From: Gordonia humi
Lineage (GTDB): Bacteria > Actinomycetota > Actinomycetes > Mycobacteriales > Mycobacteriaceae
NCBI RefSeq assembly: GCF_014197435.1
Contig: NZ_JACIFP010000001.1
Location: 1,674,001 to 1,738,000 of the forward strand
DNA length: 64,000 bases
Direction: 5' to 3'
This document shows positions 1 through 7,891 of the stretch, piece by piece. The translations under genes were made by a program, and so were the position numbers. Position 1 is the stretch's first letter. Every line of letters starts with the position of its first letter. The notes under the pieces were generated by a model. That model ran no database searches. It had not been told where the DNA came from and saw only the letters and a program-made list of their open reading frames with translations.

Positions 1-1592
1 CGGTACACCGATGCCGCGCCGCCGGACTCGAGGTCGGCGACGACGGCGAGCCGCTGAGCCAGCGCGAGATCGAGGGGGCCGGGCACGGTGACGGTGAAGT
101 CGGCCTGCACCAGGAAGTAGTCGATCGGCTCGGGCAGGGCCCGCGTCATCGCGGCGAGGAGGTCGGGATGGTCGTCGGCGTCGGGGTCGCGAGCCAGGAG
201 AGCGCGTCCGACCGAGGTCAGCGAACCGTGTGCGACGAGTCCGAGTTCGGTGGCCTCCCGGACGGTCTCGCCGACGACCCGGGTGGTGAGGCGGCGCAGC
301 TGTCGCGGGTGCCGCCAGCCGAGGAGGCCGGTGAGCGCGCCGACGGTCACCGGCACCGCGGGGGCCGCCTCGGTGAGCGGCGCGAGGATCGTCCGGCGCA
401 CGACGGGGGCGTTCGCGTCGAACGACTCGGCCGCCAGCGCTCCGATGATCGATCCCTCGCGGTCGGTCTCGCCGACCTGCCAGGGGCGGCGCGGCAGGTC
501 GAGCCACGCCAGCGTGAGATCGGCCCAACGCCGCGGCGCGTCGTAGTGGGTCCAGGCGTCCGACGACGAGGTCGGCGCGAACACCTCGTCGCCGCCGAGG
601 AGATCCACCGAGTCGGGGATTCCGGCGTCGATGAGGCGGACCGCCGCGGTCAACTCCACCAGGAGTCCGACCCGTGGCACCGACAGACCGGTGGTCTTGG
701 CCAGGCGCCGCAGCTCCCGCACCCCCATCCCTCCGGCGCGCAGGACGGCGGCGGGCGCCTCGCCGAGCGCATCGAGCAGATCACCGGTGTGCCGCAGGAG
801 TTCGAGCGCCTCGCCCGCTCCGGCCGCATCGACGGCTGCCGCGTCGAACCGGGAGGGTTCGCCGTCGAGCGACGGCGCGCGCAGGTTCGCGGTGAGCAGC
901 GGGGGTTCGGCACGTAGGATCTGGCCGACCTGCGGTGGGAGTTCGACGGTCTGCTCGTCCACCCGGGCCAGCAGATCGGCGGCGAGCAACCGCGGCACCG
1001 GGGCGGCGGGGTCGGCGTCGGGCGCCGCGTCGCGAGAACGGCCGAGGGCCGGACCCCGCGAGAGAGTGGTGATCAGTTCGCGGGGCCGTTCGTCGAGTGC
1101 TTCGATGCGCGCGGAGACGTCCTCGGGCTGGAGCAGTGCGATCGGTGCGACGAGGTGTGCCGCCCGCCAGGGGAGTGCGGCCGGAAGGTGGATGCCCGCG
1201 ACCCAGGCGGCGGCCTTCTTCTCGGTGGAGGCGGGCCAGATCAGTGCGCGATCGGACAGCAGAGCCAGTCGGGCGTCGACGTCGCCACGCAGCGCCCGGC
1301 GGCCGAGCCGCGCGACGATGTCGTCTCGGCTCACCGGGCCGAGCAGATCGTGATGCACCGAATCGGCGGCCGCGTCGAGGAACGCCTCGACGACCGCGAC
1401 GGCGAGCAGATCCAGGTGCTCGCCGGCCAGAGCGATCGACGCCGCCGACATCGAGCGCTGAGCGAGGACGCCGGTGCCGCGCGGCGGCGGCGACGCGAGA
1501 TCGGGGCGTCGAACCAGGAGTTCGACGAGTCGCTCGTCGCTGCGGCTCGCCAATTCGTCGGCACAACTGCGCAGCGGATGGTCCGGACTCAT
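1..1592 (-). CDS. Helicase-associated protein, Rv0862c-like (3' end cut by window edge)
   Basis: About 530 codons are visible and the frame is open to position 1, so the C-terminus is missing. The protein resembles the mycobacterial Rv0862c family, which carries an XPB/Ssl2-type N-terminal domain and is usually encoded beside an XPB-like DNA helicase. A role in DNA repair or helicase regulation is inferred only. The visible part is Ala/Leu/Asp-rich and shows no P-loop. I chose ATG 1592 (protein begins [10 protein letters not shown]) because a TAGCAT hexamer ends exactly 7 nt upstream, which fits a leaderless transcript. ATG 1601 is in frame but overlaps that hexamer. The gene is divergent from the small gene at 1662, as in M. 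tuberculosis. Confidence 0.8.
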   Translation of the reverse strand, partial: MSPDHPLRSCADELASRSDERLVELLVRRPDLASPPPRGTGVLAQRSMSAASIALAGEHLDLLAVAVVEAFLDAAADSVHHDLLGPVSRDDIVARLGRRALRGDVDARLALLSDRALIWPASTEKKAAAWVAGIHLPAALPWRAAHLVAPIALLQPEDVSARIEALDERPRELITTLSRGPALGRSRDAAPDADPAAPVPRLLAADLLARVDEQTVELPPQVGQILRAEPPLLTANLRAPSLDGEPSRFDAAAVDAAGAGEALELLRHTGDLLDALGEAPAAVLRAGGMGVRELRRLAKTTGLSVPRVGLLVELTAAVRLIDAGIPDSVDLLGGDEVFAPTSSSDAWTHYDAPRRWADLTLAWLDLPRRPWQVGETDREGSIIGALAAESFDANAPVVRRTILAPLTEAAPAVPVTVGALTGLLGWRHPRQLRRLTTRVVGETVREATELGLVAHGSLTSVGRALLARDPDADDHPDLLAAMTRALPEPIDYFLVQADFTVTVPGPLDLALAQRLAVVADLESGGAASVY

Positions 1593-1599
1593 TCGATCC

Positions 1600-1605
1600 A
1601 TGCTA
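1600..1605 (-). promoter_or_regulatory. Candidate -10 (TAGCAT) of leaderless helicase-associated gene
   Basis: A TANNNT hexamer lies 7 nt before ATG 1592. No Shine-Dalgarno sequence is visible, so leaderless transcription is inferred. Confidence 0.45.
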
Positions 1606-1661
1606 CCGACCGGTGTCGGAAGTGCCGGGTGCGTAGGTGTTCCGTCCGTGGTCATGGCAGA

Positions 1662-1850
1662 ATGAGCCACGTGGCTAAGAAGAATGGATACGTGGACAAC
1701 GGCTGGCCCGCAGAGACCGGTGACGACCACGCAGTGACCGAGTTCCTCGCGCACCTGTCGGGTGCCCTCTCGCCGTTCGGCGACACGCAGTTCCCGCTGC
1801 CGACAGACGAGCTTCCGTACGTGCACGCGAAGACCGCCGTCAACCGCTGA
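1662..1850 (+). CDS. Small conserved protein, Rv0863-like (62 aa)
   Basis: A 62-residue soluble protein beginning [15 protein letters not shown] and ending HAKTAVNR. It has no signal peptide, membrane segment or enzymatic motif. Its position directly beside and divergent from the Rv0862c-like gene matches Rv0863 of M. tuberculosis, so it is a conserved hypothetical of unknown function. GTG 1671 in the same frame (fourth residue) is an alternative start. A strong hairpin terminator follows the stop within about 20 nt, so it is a single-gene transcript. The moa genes that follow Rv0863 in M. tuberculosis are absent here. Confidence 0.7.
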   Translation: MSHVAKKNGYVDNGWPAETGDDHAVTEFLAHLSGALSPFGDTQFPLPTDELPYVHAKTAVNR

Positions 1851-1870
1851 TCCGCTTCTAGCGAATACCT

Positions 1871-1905
1871 ACGAAGACCCCCGCTCGCGGAGCGGGGGTC
1901 TTCGT
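1871..1905 (+). terminator. Terminator after the Rv0863-like gene
   Basis: Perfect 16-bp inverted repeat (arms 1871-1886 and 1890-1905) with a 3-nt GCG loop, just after the stop at 1850. The arms contain CCCCCGCTC/GAGCGGGGG. Confidence 0.8.
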
Positions 1906-2015
1906 CATGCGGGTACACGCCGCAGGCGTCGGTTCACGCTCTTCGTCGGACGCGGGGCGCGAGCAGACGCCTCGGGCGTGCCCGTCCTGCCCGTGACGCG
2001 CCCGGTGTCGAGATG

Positions 2016-2053
2016 CGTATGAGGCCCCCGCTCGCGAGCGGGGGCCTCATACG
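2016..2053 (-). terminator. Terminator after the rpf gene
   Basis: A perfect 38-nt palindrome (2016-2034 mirrored by 2035-2053) with a GC-rich core. It sits 11 nt beyond the rpf stop on the minus strand and could also act in the other direction. Between this and the hairpin at 1871-1905 (about 110 nt) I see nothing else. Confidence 0.75.
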
Positions 2054-2064
2054 TGACGGTCAGA

Positions 2065-2908
<844 letters not shown>

Positions 2909-3109
2909 GCCGATAGGGGCTATTCGTTTCGGGTGTCGATCACCTGGTGGATGACCGCCCTGAACAATACGGTGCGGTCGGGGGAGAATTCACGGCCTTG
3001 TCGATGCGGGTTTCGAGGGGGCGAACAAGGCGTATCGGACACGGTCCGGTGTTGCCGCAGTTCACACGGCTGACACCCGGTCTGTAGCCGGTTCGTTATA
3101 CGACTGTTA

Positions 3110-3125
3110 TGTGATAAGGATCACG
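3110..3125 (-). promoter_or_regulatory. Candidate CRP/GlxR-type site upstream of rpf
   Basis: TGTGATAAGGATCACG matches the TGTGA-N6-TCACA consensus at 9 of 10 defined positions. It lies about 200 nt upstream of the riboswitch 5' end. M. tuberculosis rpfA is a known CRP (Rv3676) target, so the assignment fits. The DNA from 2909 to 3156 otherwise holds only the rpf promoter region; I could not place a convincing -10. Confidence 0.55.
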
Positions 3126-3156
3126 GTCAGATTGAGGCGGTGGCCACCCGAATCCG

Positions 3157-3666
3157 TCACGATCGCGCGCGTCGAGCCTCCAGGGCTCGGAAAGTCGACG
3201 CGTGGAAGACGAGCGGTTCGACGTTCGGGTCGCTGCTGAGCGCGTGGATGCGCAGCAGTACCACCCGATGGTCGCCGGCGGGGACCTCCTGCAGCACCGA
3301 GCACTCGAGGTGGGCCGCGGCTCCGGCCAGGAAGAGCGCGCCGGAGGGGGTCGCCGAACGGTGCACGTCCTCGAACCGAGACTTGGTCGGGCCGGCGAGC
3401 CGACGGCACTCGTCGCCCTGATGCGCGGCGAACACGCTGACGCCGAGACGGTCCGCGGACCGCAGCAGCGGCCAGGTCGACGATTCGTCACGTACGCACA
3501 CCGATACCAGGGCAGGTTCGAGTGAGACCGTCGCGAACGAGCTGGCCGACATGCCGACGTCCCCCTCGCCCGTGCGACGGCAGACGGCGACCACGCCGGT
3601 CGGGAAGCAGCTGTACGCGCGCTTGAGGGCGGCTTCGTCGGACACCGGCGTCAGGTCGGGCGTCAT
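3157..3666 (-). CDS. Flavin reductase-like protein (FMN-binding split barrel)
   Basis: A 169-aa protein of the flavin-reductase/HpaC-HsaB fold. The N-terminal pattern YSCFPTGVVAV, the segment VGMSASSFATVSLEPALVSVCV and the Val-rich strands after residue 120 are typical. Such proteins bind FMN and supply reduced flavin to two-component monooxygenases, or act as haem- or F420-type oxidoreductases. The partner cannot be told from context. The start at 3666 (MTPDLTPVSD) overlaps the stop of the upstream membrane-protein gene (ATGA), so the two are probably translationally coupled. No homologue sits here in M. tuberculosis, where mo-cofactor genes occupy the position. Confidence 0.8.
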   Translation of the reverse strand: MTPDLTPVSDEAALKRAYSCFPTGVVAVCRRTGEGDVGMSASSFATVSLEPALVSVCVRDESSTWPLLRSADRLGVSVFAAHQGDECRRLAGPTKSRFEDVHRSATPSGALFLAGAAAHLECSVLQEVPAGDHRVVLLRIHALSSDPNVEPLVFHASTFRALEARRARS

Positions 3667-3872
3667 CGGCTGCGTCGCCCCGACAGCAACGCGAACACGA
3701 GCCCGAGGACGAAACCGAGCGGAGCGCACAACGCCAGCAGGTACAGCGTGGTGACGATCGCCGTATTGCTGTCGCGGACCACCGGCAGCAGAAGTGCGAG
3801 CGCGGCGACCATTCCGATACCGAACAGGATCACCGCAGCGGCCAGTAGGCGGGGGGACTTCTGGGTCTGCAT
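3663..3872 (-). CDS. Small two-TM membrane protein (69 aa)
   Basis: A 69-residue protein beginning MQTQKSPRLLAAAV with two hydrophobic segments (about residues 8-28 and 38-62) and a basic C-terminus GRRSR. I do not recognise the family. It is co-transcribed with, and overlaps by ATGA, the flavin-reductase gene downstream. A membrane-anchoring or transport role is possible but unproven. ATG 3872 was chosen over the upstream in-frame start at 3926 because the first 18 residues of the longer form are not membrane-protein-like. Confidence 0.55.
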   Translation of the reverse strand: MQTQKSPRLLAAAVILFGIGMVAALALLLPVVRDSNTAIVTTLYLLALCAPLGFVLGLVFALLSGRRSR

Positions 3873-3895
3873 GCAGTCCACGGTAATCCAGGCGG

Positions 3896-3901
3896 TAGAA
3901 T
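3896..3901 (+). promoter_or_regulatory. Candidate -10 (TAGAAT) of the cold-shock gene
   Basis: The TAGAAT hexamer would give a 5' leader of roughly 80 nt before the start at 3989. The leader holds a GCCTCGC/GCGAGGC hairpin (3918-3924 with 3938-3944), a plausible temperature-sensitive structure; this is inference. Confidence 0.35.
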
Positions 3902-3988
3902 CGGACACGATGCGCCTGCCTCGCACTGCCAGCGACGGCGAGGCGCTTACGTGTTATTCAGGCAGAGAAACCAATGAGGGTGAGTGCT

Positions 3989-4411
3989 GTGCCAAGCGGC
4001 CGAGTGAAGTGGTACGACGCCGACAAGGGCTTCGGATTCCTGTCGCAGGACGACGGTGAGGACGTGTACGTCCGAGCGTCGGCGATCAGCGACGACGCGT
4101 CCGAGCTGAAGGCCGGACAACGAGTCGAGTTCGACATGGCGGCCGGTCGACGCGGTCCGCAGGCGCTGCGAGTCACCGTCCTCGAACCCGCACCGAGCGT
4201 GGTCAAGAACAACCGCGAAGCGCGACGCGAGAAGCGTCCGGAGACCAAGCGGATGAGCCCGGACGAGCTTCACGGCCTCGTCGCCGACCTCATCACGCTG
4301 CTCGAGGGCACCGTGCAGCCGGGACTGCGCAACGGCCGATACCCGGACCGCAAGACGGCACAGCGGATCTCCGAGGTGGTGCGCGGCGTGACCCGCGAAC
4401 TCGACCGCTGA
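3989..4411 (+). CDS. cspB: Cold-shock domain protein (CspB/Rv0871-like, 140 aa)
   Basis: Residues 1-65 form a cold-shock domain: [15 protein letters not shown] carries the RNP1-type aromatic patch, and [10 protein letters not shown] is the RNP2-type strand. A basic linker and a helical C-terminal tail (about residues 85-140) follow. The long tail matches the Rv0871 type and not the 67-aa classical Csp. It binds single-stranded nucleic acid and probably acts as an RNA chaperone. GTG 3989 is preferred because GAGGG stands 8 nt upstream; ATG 3974 in the same frame lacks a good ribosome site. In M. tuberculosis cspB also lies between rpfA and the DUF2771 gene. Confidence 0.88.
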   Translation: MPSGRVKWYDADKGFGFLSQDDGEDVYVRASAISDDASELKAGQRVEFDMAAGRRGPQALRVTVLEPAPSVVKNNREARREKRPETKRMSPDELHGLVADLITLLEGTVQPGLRNGRYPDRKTAQRISEVVRGVTRELDR

Positions 4412-4499
4412 CGCGCGATCGCGTGGACGGAGACGGAGCGCGAACGGCCGATGTGTCGCCGCCGGTGCGCCGGTCTCCGTCCCGACTCCGCCGGATACT

Positions 4500-5096
4500 C
4501 TACCGGCGCACGTCGGGCAGTTCGGTGGTGTTTCCCACGGTGAATCCGTCCGGGACGGTGTCGATGGTGAACGTGCCGCGCATCAGGATCTCGCCGTCGA
4601 CCGACTCCACGCCCTGCGGAGCGTCCTGGAACACCGTGGACGGCGACCAGATCTCGATGCCCAGGAGCACCGCGTCGGGCTCGCTGAGGAACTTCTTGGT
4701 GTACAGGGTGTCACTCGGGGAGAACTCGACCACGCGTTGTACGCCGCGCGGCGTCGCGTACTGGGCCACCGACCACCACGGGCCGTCGGCCACCTCAGGA
4801 GGCACGGTCACCCGGACCGGGTCACCGATCGGCGCCGCGATGTGGACGATGTTCTGCGGCAACTGCTGGACCGAGCGCGGATCGACCGGATCGCAGTCGG
4901 TCAGATCCACCGAACACCAGTAGCCGGGGGCGACGCGTTCGAGGCTGTCGCCCGCCTGCACCGACACGGTCGGCATCGCGTCGCCGTCGTCGTCGGTGAG
5001 AACGAGGACGGTGGTGAGCGCGGCGATCGCCACGACCACCACCGCGACGGCCGCGGCCAGGATCGTCAACGGCTTCTTGTCTCCGGGGTGCAACAC
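4500..5096 (-). CDS. DUF2771 membrane-anchored protein (Rv0875c-like)
   Basis: A 198-aa protein with a cytoplasmic stub HPGDKKPLT, one hydrophobic helix (about residues 11-33) and an extracytoplasmic beta-rich domain. A Cys pair lies in GYWCSVDLTDCDP (about residues 59-67). It fits the DUF2771 family, represented by Rv0875c. The lone N-terminal helix makes it a signal anchor or signal peptide without a lipobox. It is immediately downstream of the MFS gene (34-nt gap) and probably co-transcribed, an arrangement shared with M. tuberculosis. Function is unknown; an envelope role is likely. Confidence 0.8.
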   Translation of the reverse strand: MLHPGDKKPLTILAAAVAVVVVAIAALTTVLVLTDDDGDAMPTVSVQAGDSLERVAPGYWCSVDLTDCDPVDPRSVQQLPQNIVHIAAPIGDPVRVTVPPEVADGPWWSVAQYATPRGVQRVVEFSPSDTLYTKKFLSEPDAVLLGIEIWSPSTVFQDAPQGVESVDGEILMRGTFTIDTVPDGFTVGNTTELPDVRR

Positions 5097-5130
5097 GAGG
5101 ATTCCTTAGCGGGCGAGGGGACGGGGCTGG

Positions 5131-7026
5131 TCAGTGTTCGGTGCGGCGAGTGGGTGCGCCGCTGGGCGGGGGCTGTGCGGCGAACGGGACGGTCGGTTCG
5201 GCCTGGTCGGGGCGACGTCCGCCGAATCCTGGGACCATCGTGGACCCGCGGCTCGACAGGAACGTCTGGACGAAGCCGATGCCGACGAGGACGGCGACCA
5301 CGGTGAACCCGATCCAGATGTCGGTCGGCAGCACCACGCCGAGCGACGCCCCGAGCACCCAGCAGAGCTGCAGGACGGTCTCCGAGCGGCCGAACGCCGA
5401 GGCGCGCGACTCGTCGGGCAGATCGTCTTGGATCGACGAGTCCATGCAGACCTTGGCGATCGCCGACGTCGCCGAACCGGTGAAACCGGCGACCACCACC
5501 AGCAGCAGCAAACCGAAGATCGCCGCCAGCACACAGGCGACGAAGGTCGCGGCGGTCGCCAACACCACGATGCGCGTGGGGTTCTTGAGCTCGAGTCGGG
5601 TGCCGAGCCCGTTGCCGATGAAGTTGCCGACGCCGGCGGCCGCACCGACCGCGCCCAGCATCAACATCTGCTGCCATCCCGACGTGTCGGGCTGAGCCTT
5701 CGCATAGAACGCGATGTACAGCGTGAGGAACCCGGTGAGGATGCGGATGGTGCCGTTGCCCCAGAGACCGACGATCACCGTGCGGCCCAGCGGCTGGCGC
5801 ATCTTGGCGGCGAGCTCCTTGGAGAAACTCGGCGACTTGCCCGCCGCGGTGTCGGAGGACGGTTCGCCGTGATAGGTCAGGGTGGTCGGGACCTCGCCCT
5901 CGGTCACTTCGACCCACGCCGGGATCTTCATGCAGAAGTACGCGCCGGCCGCGGCCACCAGGCACAGCCAGATCATCGCACCCGGCAGATGGAACGGCAG
6001 CGCCTTCGCCACGAACTCGAGAGCACCGGCGATCGCGCCGCCGACCATGGTGCCCGCCACCAGACCGAACACGGTGAGGCGCGAGTTGACGCGCACCAGG
6101 TCGATCGACGGTGGAAGCACACGGGGGGCGACGGCCGACTTGAGCACGCCGAACGACTTCGACAGCACCATCAGCCCGAGCGCGCACGGATAGAGCACCC
6201 AGGGTTTGTACTCGAGCTGCTGTTTCACCGGATCCCATGACGAGTTCACGATGATCAGCAGGCCGAGCACGACGCGGAGTCCGAACGTGGTCGCCATCGC
6301 GATCCGTCTACCGTGCTGGAGCCGGTCCAGGATGGGGCCGATGAGCGGGGCGATGAACGCGAACGGAGCGATCGTGATCGCCAGGTACAGACCGACACTG
6401 ACCTTCGAGTCGCCGGTCGCGGCGGCGAAGAACAGCGTGTTCGCCAGGGCGATGGCCATCGCCGCGTCGACTGCCGTGTTCGCGATCACCGGCAGAGTCA
6501 GTGCGGTGAGACCGGATCGGTCGGCGCCGTCCGCGGTCGCCGCGCGGTGCACCATCTTGGCGCCGAGCTCGGTGAAGTACTTGGACCGGCGCGCCATCAC
6601 ACGCATCACGGTGACCTTCTCCGGCGGGACGTACTCGGCGTCTCCGGACAGCCGTCCACGCCCGCGTCGACGGCCCGAGTCGTCGATCGCCTCGGTACGG
6701 GCGTCGTCCTCATGCGGGGACAGCGGCGGAAGGTGGGGGTTGTGCGTGCGCGGCGGGAGATAGGCCCCGCTGGCGGGGCGGGTCTCGTCGTTCGGATGCT
6801 GGTCGTTCGGACGGTGGCCGGGATTCGCCTGCTGCGGCGCGTCGAATCGCCGCGTGGGCGTGCGCGGCTGACGACGAGGACCGTCGGCGGGGTAGTTCGC
6901 CTGACCGGGGTGCGGGGCAGGGCGACGCGGACGTCGGGCCTGCTGGTCTGCTCCAGGGGGCGTCCCCTGTGGGGGACGCGGGCGACCGCCGGGCCCGCGG
7001 TCGCCACGAGATCCACGGGTGTTCAC
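5131..7026 (-). CDS. MFS transporter with long disordered N-terminus (Rv0876c-like)
   Basis: A 631-aa major-facilitator protein. Residues 1-135 are a low-complexity cytoplasmic extension rich in Pro, Arg and Gln. It is followed by about 12 hydrophobic helices between residues 165 and 590, with a loop at about 385-415. MFS hallmarks include LIGPILDRLQHGRRIAM after TM2. The substrate is unknown. The start codon is GTG. The gene is divergent from the DUF3027 gene and followed by DUF2771, which is the Rv0877/Rv0876c/Rv0875c order. The intergenic promoter region to 7115 is under 90 nt. The Pro/Arg tail may mediate protein contacts; that is inference. Confidence 0.87.
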   Translation of the reverse strand: MNTRGSRGDRGPGGRPRPPQGTPPGADQQARRPRRPAPHPGQANYPADGPRRQPRTPTRRFDAPQQANPGHRPNDQHPNDETRPASGAYLPPRTHNPHLPPLSPHEDDARTEAIDDSGRRRGRGRLSGDAEYVPPEKVTVMRVMARRSKYFTELGAKMVHRAATADGADRSGLTALTLPVIANTAVDAAMAIALANTLFFAAATGDSKVSVGLYLAITIAPFAFIAPLIGPILDRLQHGRRIAMATTFGLRVVLGLLIIVNSSWDPVKQQLEYKPWVLYPCALGLMVLSKSFGVLKSAVAPRVLPPSIDLVRVNSRLTVFGLVAGTMVGGAIAGALEFVAKALPFHLPGAMIWLCLVAAAGAYFCMKIPAWVEVTEGEVPTTLTYHGEPSSDTAAGKSPSFSKELAAKMRQPLGRTVIVGLWGNGTIRILTGFLTLYIAFYAKAQPDTSGWQQMLMLGAVGAAAGVGNFIGNGLGTRLELKNPTRIVVLATAATFVACVLAAIFGLLLLVVVAGFTGSATSAIAKVCMDSSIQDDLPDESRASAFGRSETVLQLCWVLGASLGVVLPTDIWIGFTVVAVLVGIGFVQTFLSSRGSTMVPGFGGRRPDQAEPTVPFAAQPPPSGAPTRRTEH

Positions 7027-7114
7027 CCCTACGATTGTTCCTTATCGGCCCGACATCGCCGCGCATGCCGTGCCTGACGTGCGTCGAGGGGCCCGACTAT
7101 TGCACACTGGACAG

Positions 7115-7891
7115 GTGAGTGTTGCTATCTCTTCCTCCCGACTCGTCGACGCCGTCGACGTCGCCCGTGCCGCCCTCCTCGCCGAGGGCGAGACTCCGGG
7201 TGCTCACATCGGAGTCTCCGCCGAGGGCGACTACGCGGCCACGCACTACTTCGATGCGCAGCTGCCCGGTTACCGAGGCTGGCAGTGGTGCGTCGTCGTG
7301 GCCGGTGCGCCGGATTCGTCGGAGATCACGGTCAGCGAGGTCGCACTGCTGCCCGCCGCCGACGCGCTGCTCGCTCCCGACTGGGTGCCGTGGGTGCAGC
7401 GGGTGGCCCCGGGAGATCTCGGCCCCGGCGATCTGCTGGCCGCTCCGGCCGACGATCCGCGGCTCGTGCCGAACCAGATCGACACCCAGGACGTCAGCCT
7501 GATCGACCAGGACGAGATCGGTCAGGTCGACACCGAGATCGGTCTCGGCCGCAAGCGGCTGCTGTCGATCGACGGGCGTGCCGAGGCCGCCCAGCGCTGG
7601 TACGACGGCGACTACGGCCCGGCGTCGCCGATGGCCCGCAACGCTCGCCACTCGTGCGGCACCTGTGGCTTCTTTCTGCCGATCGCCGGTGCGCTGCATT
7701 CGGGATTCGGCGTGTGCGCCAACGAGTTCGCCGCCGACGGTCGCGCCGTGTCCGCCGAGTACGGCTGCGGTGCGCACTCGGACGTTCCGGCCCCCGCGGG
7801 CAACGGCAGCCCCGCCTACGACGCCTACGACGACGGCGCCGTGGAAGTCGTGGCGCTGCCCGCCGGATCCGATGGCTCCGGCGACGCCTGA
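7115..7891 (+). CDS. DUF3027 protein (Rv0877-like) with Cys cluster
   Basis: A 258-aa soluble protein of the DUF3027 family, orthologous by position to Rv0877. A C-terminal cluster CGTCGF (about residues 185-190), then VCANEF and YGCGAHS, supplies four Cys and a His that could bind zinc. The N-terminal half contains the conserved HYFDAQLPGYRGWQW stretch. I chose GTG 7115 because it gives the family length; the frame is open upstream to 7019. The stop lies 20 nt inside the following ATPase gene, so the two are co-transcribed. Function is unknown. A transcription-related role has been suggested for the family, but nothing here proves it. Confidence 0.85.
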   Translation: MSVAISSSRLVDAVDVARAALLAEGETPGAHIGVSAEGDYAATHYFDAQLPGYRGWQWCVVVAGAPDSSEITVSEVALLPAADALLAPDWVPWVQRVAPGDLGPGDLLAAPADDPRLVPNQIDTQDVSLIDQDEIGQVDTEIGLGRKRLLSIDGRAEAAQRWYDGDYGPASPMARNARHSCGTCGFFLPIAGALHSGFGVCANEFAADGRAVSAEYGCGAHSDVPAPAGNGSPAYDAYDDGAVEVVALPAGSDGSGDA